DNA of 17,266 nt from AC-32 sp036265535 (GTDB lineage: Bacteria > Actinomycetota > Thermoleophilia > Gaiellales > Gaiellaceae): contig DATAOV010000109.1 in NCBI GenBank assembly GCA_036265535.1, forward strand, positions 1-17,266, in the 5' to 3' direction. Each line of letters begins with the position of its first letter. The first letter of the stretch is position 1. The translations under genes and the position numbers were made by a program. Positions 13,390 through 17,266 of the stretch are shown piece by piece. The notes under the pieces are model-generated. The model was not told the DNA's origin and searched no databases. It worked only from the letters and a program-made list of their open reading frames with translations.

Positions 13390-15024
13390 TTGGCTACGAC
13401 CGCCGCAGTGGCGTTGCCCGCACCCCGGAAGGTCGGCAGACCGCCGAACCTCTTCGCGCCGGAGTCAGCTCCGACAAGGCCCTCGAGAAGATGTTCGGTG
13501 ATCAGCTGAAGCTAGCCGGCGAGCGTTCGATTCCGATCACGATCGCCGTGCTGCTGCTTGTGCTTGGGACTGCGGTCGCAGTCGGAATTCCGATCCTGCT
13601 TACGCTGACGGGGGTTATCGGCACCATCGGCTTGGTGGCGGTCACGAGCCACCTCGTCCCAGCGGACCAGAACGTCAATGCCGTGATCCTGTTGATCGGC
13701 CTCGCGGTCGGCGTCGACTACTCGCTCTTCTACATCAAGCGGTGGCGCGAGGAGCGCGCAGCCGGGAGGGAGCCGTCCGCTGCTCTCGCAGCCGCGGCCG
13801 CCACGTCGGGGCGCTCCGTGCTCATCTCCGGATTCACCGTGTTGATCGCGATGGCGGGTCTTTTCCTTGCCGGCGACAAGACCTACCTCTCGTTCGGGAT
13901 CGCGACCATGATCGTCGTCGCTGTCGCCATGCTCGGATCGCTGACGGTGCTCCCGGCTCTGCTGTCGAAGCTCGGGCCGCGTGTCGACAAGGGGCGGATC
14001 CCGTTCGTGCACCGCTTCCGGAACGACGCGGCCGGGAGTCGGCTGTGGAAGGCGATCCTCACGCCCACCCTCAAGCATCCGGTTATCGCTGCGTCGTTGG
14101 CCGGCGGGTTGTTGGTCTTGCTGGCGCTACCGGCGTTCCACCTGCACACCTCGCAGAGCGGCCTCGAGGCGCTCCCCAAGAGCGCACCGACCGTGGACAC
14201 GATCCAGCGCATCGAGGACGCCTTTTCGAACGGCAACGTCTCGCCCGCGATCGTGGCCGTCCGGGCGAACACCGATTCGCCCGCGACCCGCAGGCGATCG
14301 CGTCACTGGAGGCCAAGGCACTGGCGAGCGGCCAAGCGAAGCAGCCGATCGATGTCGAGGTCAACGCGTCTCATGACGTCGCCCGGGTGACGATCCCGCT
14401 CGTCGGCAGCGGCGTCGACGAGACGTCCAACGATGCGCTGAAGACCCTGCGCAACGACATCCTGCCGGCCACGATCGGGAGAGTTCCCGGCGCGACCTTC
14501 GCCGTTACGGGCAACACAGCCCAATCGGTCGACCAGAACGCGCTGCTGAAGAGCAAGGCGCCGATCGTGTTCGGGTTCGTGCTGATCTTCGCCTTCGCAC
14601 TCCTCCTCGTCGCCTTCCGCTCGATCGTGATCGTACTGAAGGGGCTCGTGCTCAACCTGCTCTCGGTCGGCGCGGCCTACGGCGTGTTGATCCTGGTCTT
14701 CCAGTACGGCTGGGGCGAGAGCCTGTTCGACTTCAGCTCGAACGGGGGCATCGCCTACTCGCTACCGATCTTCCTGTTCGTGATCCTGTTTGGCCTCTCG
14801 ATGGACTACCACATCTTCATCCCTGACGCGAGTCCGGCCTGGCGGCGGCGGTACTCATCGACGCGACGATCGTGCGAGCCGTCCTGCTCCCGGCCTCGAT
14901 GAAGCTGCTCGGGGACTGGAACTGGTACCTGCCGAGCTGGCTCGAGTGGCTGCCGCGCCTGGAGTCGGGCGAGTCGGCAGATCGGGTCGAAGTGCCGACC
15001 GCTCCGGCCTTGCCGACGAGCTGA
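13390..15024 (+). pseudogene. MMPL/RND-family transporter, with two internal deletions and a frameshift
   Basis: Start TTG 13390 follows GAAAGGAG by five bases and encodes MATTAAVALPAPRKVGRPPN, a typical cytoplasmic leader of actinobacterial MMPL proteins. At about 13460 the sequence jumps, in another frame, to SSDKALEKMFGDQLKLAGER, which in intact proteins lies at the end of the first large external domain, so TM1 and roughly 200 residues are missing. Then come the MMPL core VILLIGLAVGVDYSLFYIKR and SGRSVLISGFTVLIAMAGLF. A one-base loss in CCC 14280-14282 shifts the frame (NTDSP-RDPQAIASLEAKAL restores it). VLIFAFALLLVAFRSIVIVL and GLSMDYHIFI follow, then a second jump near 14825 to LAAAVLIDATIVRAVLLPAS and LLGDWNWYLPSWLEWLPR, losing about 60-80 residues of TM helices. 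About 540 of ~700 residues remain. The gene cannot work as written. Confidence 0.85.
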
Positions 15025-15040
15025 GCCGGTTCCAGCTGAA

Positions 15041-15073
15041 GACGGGCGCGCCGCGCTACGGGGCGCGCCCGTC
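15041..15073 (+). terminator. GC-rich hairpin after the MMPL gene
   Basis: GACGGGCGCGCC (15041-15052) and GGCGCGCCCGTC (15062-15073) form a perfect 12-bp stem with a 9-base loop, 16 bases after the TGA. It is followed by GTGTCTCTT, a weak U-rich tail. Confidence 0.75.
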
Positions 15074-15106
15074 GTGTCTCTTGCGAGTGGGGGTTGTGTT
15101 CTCGCC

Positions 15107-15127
15107 GTCCCTGCACTGAATAGGGAC
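15107..15127. repeat. Small inverted repeat in the convergent intergenic region
   Basis: GTCCCT (15107-15112) and AGGGAC (15122-15127) form a 6-bp stem with a 9-base loop, sitting between the two larger hairpins. A role is not evident. Confidence 0.4.
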
Positions 15128-15130
15128 AAG

Positions 15131-15174
15131 GCTGCGCCCAGAAGCGAGGGAGAGGGGGAGCTTCTGGGCGCAGC
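15131..15174. terminator. Perfect 15-bp inverted repeat, terminator of the sigma factor gene
   Basis: GCTGCGCCCAGAAGC (15131-15145) and GCTTCTGGGCGCAGC (15160-15174) are exactly complementary, with a purine-only 14-base loop (G/A on the plus strand). It lies 41 bases past the sigma stop on the minus strand and can also stop plus-strand read-through from MMPL. No long T-tract is present on either side. Confidence 0.75.
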
Positions 15175-15215
15175 TTAGTGTGCCGTTTCCTTTGAATGTC
15201 ACGTCGCACATGTCG

Positions 15216-16115
15216 TCACGCCACCTCGAGATAGTCACGGAGATCGGGCGCGAGCGTGCGCATCTTCTCGAGCGCCCTGACTTCGAGCTGGCGGGCTCGC
15301 TCGCCTGTCACTCCCAACTCCTTCCCGATCTCGACGAGCGAGCGCGGGGTCTGTCCCGAGAGACCGAAGCGCAGTTCGAGCACGAGACGGAGGCGATCGT
15401 CGAGTGAGTTGAGGATGGTCGCAACCGCCTCTCTCTGCTGGCGTTCGGCCATGGTCGATTCCGGATGAGCCGCCTTCGTATCCTCGAGCAGCTCGTTTTG
15501 AGCCCGTTGCCCGTCTTCCGGAGAGGATTCGAAACTGACGGGGTGCTGGTCGTAGTCGAGGAGCTCGGTGACGCGGTGCACGTCGAGCCCGGCCTCGGCC
15601 GCGATCTCGCTGAGCAGGGGCTCCCGATTCAGGCGCTGGAGGAGAATCTGGCGCGATTTCCGAACGGCCCGCATCAGCCTCCAGACGTGGATCGGCACCG
15701 GCACCGCGCGCCCATGGCGCTCCGCCGCGTTCTCCACCGCCCATTTGATCATCTGCGTGGCGTACGTCGAGAGCCTGAAGCCCAGCCGGGCGTCGAACTT
15801 CTCGACCGCCCGCGTGAGCGCGAGGTTTCCCTCCTGGATGAGGTCGAGCAGGGGAACGCCGCGGTGCGCGTAGCGGCGCGCGATCCAGATGACGAGACGC
15901 AGGTTCGCCTCGATCAGGAGCTGTTTCGCCTGCTCGTCTCCGGCGTCTCTGCGGCGGAAGAGCTCGCGCTCCTCGGCCGGCGAGAGAATCGGCACCCGTC
16001 CGACGCCGCGGGCGTAAAGGGCGAGCGAGTCTTCTAGACCGGAGTCCGAGCCGTTGGTTTTTGCGGTGCTGCTGTGAGTCCGACCGGGCGGTCGTTCTGC
16101 AAAGTCGATGCTCAT
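15216..16115 (-). CDS. RNA polymerase sigma-70 family factor, RpoD-related group 2 type
   Basis: The predicted protein has 299 residues, from ATG 16115 with AAAGGAGG six bases upstream. Region 1.2 is DSLALYARGVGRVPILSPAE (29-48). Region 2 runs ANLRLVIWIARRYAHRGVPL and LDLIQEGNLALTRAVEKFD (70-108), which contains the core-binding motif. Region 2.3-2.4 is LSTYATQMIKWAVENAAERHG (about 115-135), where primary sigmas have STYATWWIRQAI; the tryptophan pair is replaced by Gln-Met. Region 3 is about 140-215. Region 4.2 is LVEIGKELGVTGERARQLE (260-278), the -35 helix-turn-helix, with Gly where Arg is usual in VTRER. It lacks region 1.1, so it is an alternative (group 2-like) factor rather than the housekeeping one. 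It lies 86 bases downstream of a secreted repeat-protein gene in the same direction. The target regulon is unknown. Confidence 0.9.
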   Translation of the reverse strand: MSIDFAERPPGRTHSSTAKTNGSDSGLEDSLALYARGVGRVPILSPAEERELFRRRDAGDEQAKQLLIEANLRLVIWIARRYAHRGVPLLDLIQEGNLALTRAVEKFDARLGFRLSTYATQMIKWAVENAAERHGRAVPVPIHVWRLMRAVRKSRQILLQRLNREPLLSEIAAEAGLDVHRVTELLDYDQHPVSFESSPEDGQRAQNELLEDTKAAHPESTMAERQQREAVATILNSLDDRLRLVLELRFGLSGQTPRSLVEIGKELGVTGERARQLEVRALEKMRTLAPDLRDYLEVA

Positions 16116-16116
16116 T

Positions 16117-16130
16117 GAAAGCCTCCTTTC
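16117..16130 (-). promoter_or_regulatory. Small hairpin holding the sigma factor Shine-Dalgarno
   Basis: On the minus strand GAAAG-GAGG-CTTTC forms a 5-bp stem with the GGAGG core in the loop and stem, ending one base before the ATG. It may tune initiation; the stem is weak. Confidence 0.35.
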
Positions 16131-16201
16131 GCATTTCGAGTCGTCCCGTCGCGTGGGCAGCCGAGGCGGCCCCGCAACGCGGGCTGGCTGGCCGCTAGGC
16201 C

Positions 16202-17236
16202 TTAGCCAGGACGCTCGAGCGAAAGGACGAGCAGCATCCCGTGCGCGCGCTGCTCGGGAGGCGTGATCCGACGAGTGCTCTGAAGGAAGATGAAGCCGAA
16301 TAGAACGGCAATCAGAGCGAGGACGCCTCCGTTGTGGAAGCTCCCAGAGCTGCTGAACCCGAAGAAAGCGCCTGGAGCGGTTGGACCCTCGGGCTGATGG
16401 TTCGGAGCAGGTGGGATAGGCGGTCTCGGTGGCTGCGCGCCATCCTGCCGGCCGCCCTCTCCTCCCGACCCCGTGCCTGACTGCGTCGACGAAGCCCCGC
16501 GGAAGCGCCACGGACCGAAGAGAGCTTGCGCGGACTCGAAAGGCGACCTCGCCAGGGAGGGCACGCCGCAGAGAGCGAGCCGACAATCGGCAAGCCACGA
16601 AATCTCGCCGACCGCTTGAGGCTTCGGCGTCGAGCCGGCGGTCGTCGGGAGAGGCGCGATCGTCAGTCGTTGCGGACCTGCGAACTGCGGAGAGTCCGCC
16701 TCAGCGGCTACATCCGTGGCCGCCGGGTCCGCCGCAGCGGGCGCCGGGTCGGTCGCGGCGGGCGCCGGGTCGGTCAAAGTCGTCGGGGCGCTCAGCGGGG
16801 GCTCGGCGCTAGTGGGCATCTTTGTATCGGCGGCAGGCGGGTCCGCCGCAGCGGGCGTCGGGTCCGTCGCAGCTGGCGCCGGGTCGGTCGGCGCAGCGGG
16901 CGCCGGGTCGGTCGTCGCAGCGGGCGCCGGGTCGGTCGTCGCAGCTGGCCCCGGGTCGGTCGTCGCAGCGGGCCCCGGGTCGGTCGTCGCAGCGGGCGCC
17001 GGGTCGGTAGTCGCAGCGGGCCCCGGGTCCGTCGCAGCGGGCCCCGGGTCCGTCGCAGCGGGCGCCGGGTCCGTCAAGACGGCCGTGGGATCCGTTGAGG
17101 TGCCGCTCGCGGCCGGTGGCTGAGGATCATCAGCCCGAGCTGTGTCGACGAACGCCGAGGCGACCAGGGAAGCCGCCACCAGGGCTAGCACCCAACCGAG
17201 CGCCCTGAGCGACCGACGCCCTCCACGACTAGGCAC
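16202..17236 (-). CDS. Secreted Pro/Ala/Thr-rich repeat protein with C-terminal membrane anchor (function unknown)
   Basis: The predicted protein has 344 residues from GTG 17236; the frame stays open to the window edge, so an upstream start is possible. Residues 7-35 form a signal peptide (GRRSLRALGWVLALVAASLV, cleavage near ARA-DD). Residues 55-133 are tandem DPAPAATT/DPGPAATT units of 7-8 residues; a second short block is at 155-174. Residues 185-245 are non-repetitive and hold two cysteines (Cys218, Cys223) in the segment WLADCRLALCGVPSLA. Residues 255-300 are Gly/Pro rich. One membrane helix GGVLALIAVLFGFIFLQ (303-319) is followed by a basic RR and a ~20-residue inside tail. This predicts a protein with a long extended outer stalk anchored by its C-terminus. 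I recognise no domain. Its position before a sigma factor gene could be chance or could mean co-regulation. Confidence 0.75.
   Translation of the reverse strand: MPSRGGRRSLRALGWVLALVAASLVASAFVDTARADDPQPPAASGTSTDPTAVLTDPAPAATDPGPAATDPGPAATTDPAPAATTDPGPAATTDPGPAATTDPAPAATTDPAPAAPTDPAPAATDPTPAAADPPAADTKMPTSAEPPLSAPTTLTDPAPAATDPAPAAADPAATDVAAEADSPQFAGPQRLTIAPLPTTAGSTPKPQAVGEISWLADCRLALCGVPSLARSPFESAQALFGPWRFRGASSTQSGTGSGGEGGRQDGAQPPRPPIPPAPNHQPEGPTAPGAFFGFSSSGSFHNGGVLALIAVLFGFIFLQSTRRITPPEQRAHGMLLVLSLERPG
16838..17074 (-). repeat. In-frame tandem repeat encoding DPxPAAT(T) units
   Basis: About ten units of 21 or 24 bases, differing mainly at one codon (GCG/GGG-type, giving DPAP or DPGP) and by presence of one extra Thr codon. 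Units are near-identical at the DNA level, so copy number may vary between strains or be mis-assembled. A further short copy block lies at 16715-16774. Confidence 0.85.
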
Positions 17237-17266
17237 CCAGATGCTCAGAACGACGACCCATCTCCC

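Noticed and set aside
16838..17074. Regular repeat spacing that could suggest a CRISPR array
   Set aside because: Units are directly adjacent with no unique spacers and code for in-frame peptide repeats.
16716..17123. Plus-strand open frame of Gly/Ala/Val/Ser repeats
   Set aside because: It is the reverse-strand reading of the DPxPAAT repeat block; the minus strand has signal peptide, membrane helix and stop in context.

Overview
The window is very GC-rich, dense DNA with many GTG/TTG starts, 4-base start/stop overlaps and tail-to-tail gene overlaps. With a primary-type sigma factor, GGAG-type ribosome sites, an MMPL transporter and an Ala/Pro/Thr-rich secreted protein, it looks like a high-GC actinobacterium, plausibly Thermoleophilia (Gaiellales/Solirubrobacterales). 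That placement is inferred from composition and family content and has not been tested by any search.

Layout. (1) 1-523, minus: the start of a P1-family (DmpA-type) peptidase running off the left edge, divergent from (2) a plus-strand cluster at 558-4852: histone-deacetylase-like amidohydrolase, M28 aminopeptidase, a 36-codon stub of an LD-carboxypeptidase fused to the last ~45 codons of an oligopeptide-ABC ATPase, and an MFS transporter. The parts suggest a peptide or acyl-amide scavenging locus that has lost a multi-gene block at about 3515. (3) 4803-7933, minus: a xylose/ribose-type ABC importer in the order binding protein, ATPase, permease, with a strong hairpin between the first two genes. 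(4) 8034-9398, plus: a class III PLP aminotransferase. (5) 9367-11359, minus: a Gfo/Idh/MocA oxidoreductase translationally coupled to an aldo-keto reductase. (6) 11420-12470, plus: a secreted PQQ-type sugar/sorbosone dehydrogenase, convergent with an alpha/beta hydrolase (12530-13174, minus). Blocks 3-6 together look like carbohydrate uptake and oxidation. (7) 13390-15024, plus: a badly damaged MMPL transporter. (8) 15216-17236, minus: a secreted Pro/Ala repeat protein with one C-terminal membrane anchor, followed by a sigma-70 factor whose -10 recognition region lacks the usual tryptophan pair. There is no gene-free stretch over 300 bases; the longest are 13175-13389 and 15025-15215, both described below. 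No tRNA, rRNA, CRISPR array or insertion sequence was seen.

A window-wide caution: five one-base frame breaks, four of them in mononucleotide runs (about 1079-1083, 1414-1418, 10627-10634, 12152-12156, 14280-14282), and three larger deletion-type junctions (about 3515, 13460, 14825) interrupt genes that otherwise look conserved end to end. The one-base breaks are most simply read-level or assembly errors. The larger junctions are either real deletions or mis-joins, and raw-read mapping would decide.

The most interesting biological candidates are the divergent promoter with interlocked -10 boxes at 530-539, the non-canonical sigma factor with its Shine-Dalgarno in a small hairpin, the hairpin between the sugar-binding protein and its ATPase, and the MMPL leader whose ribosome site can pair with an upstream anti-Shine-Dalgarno.
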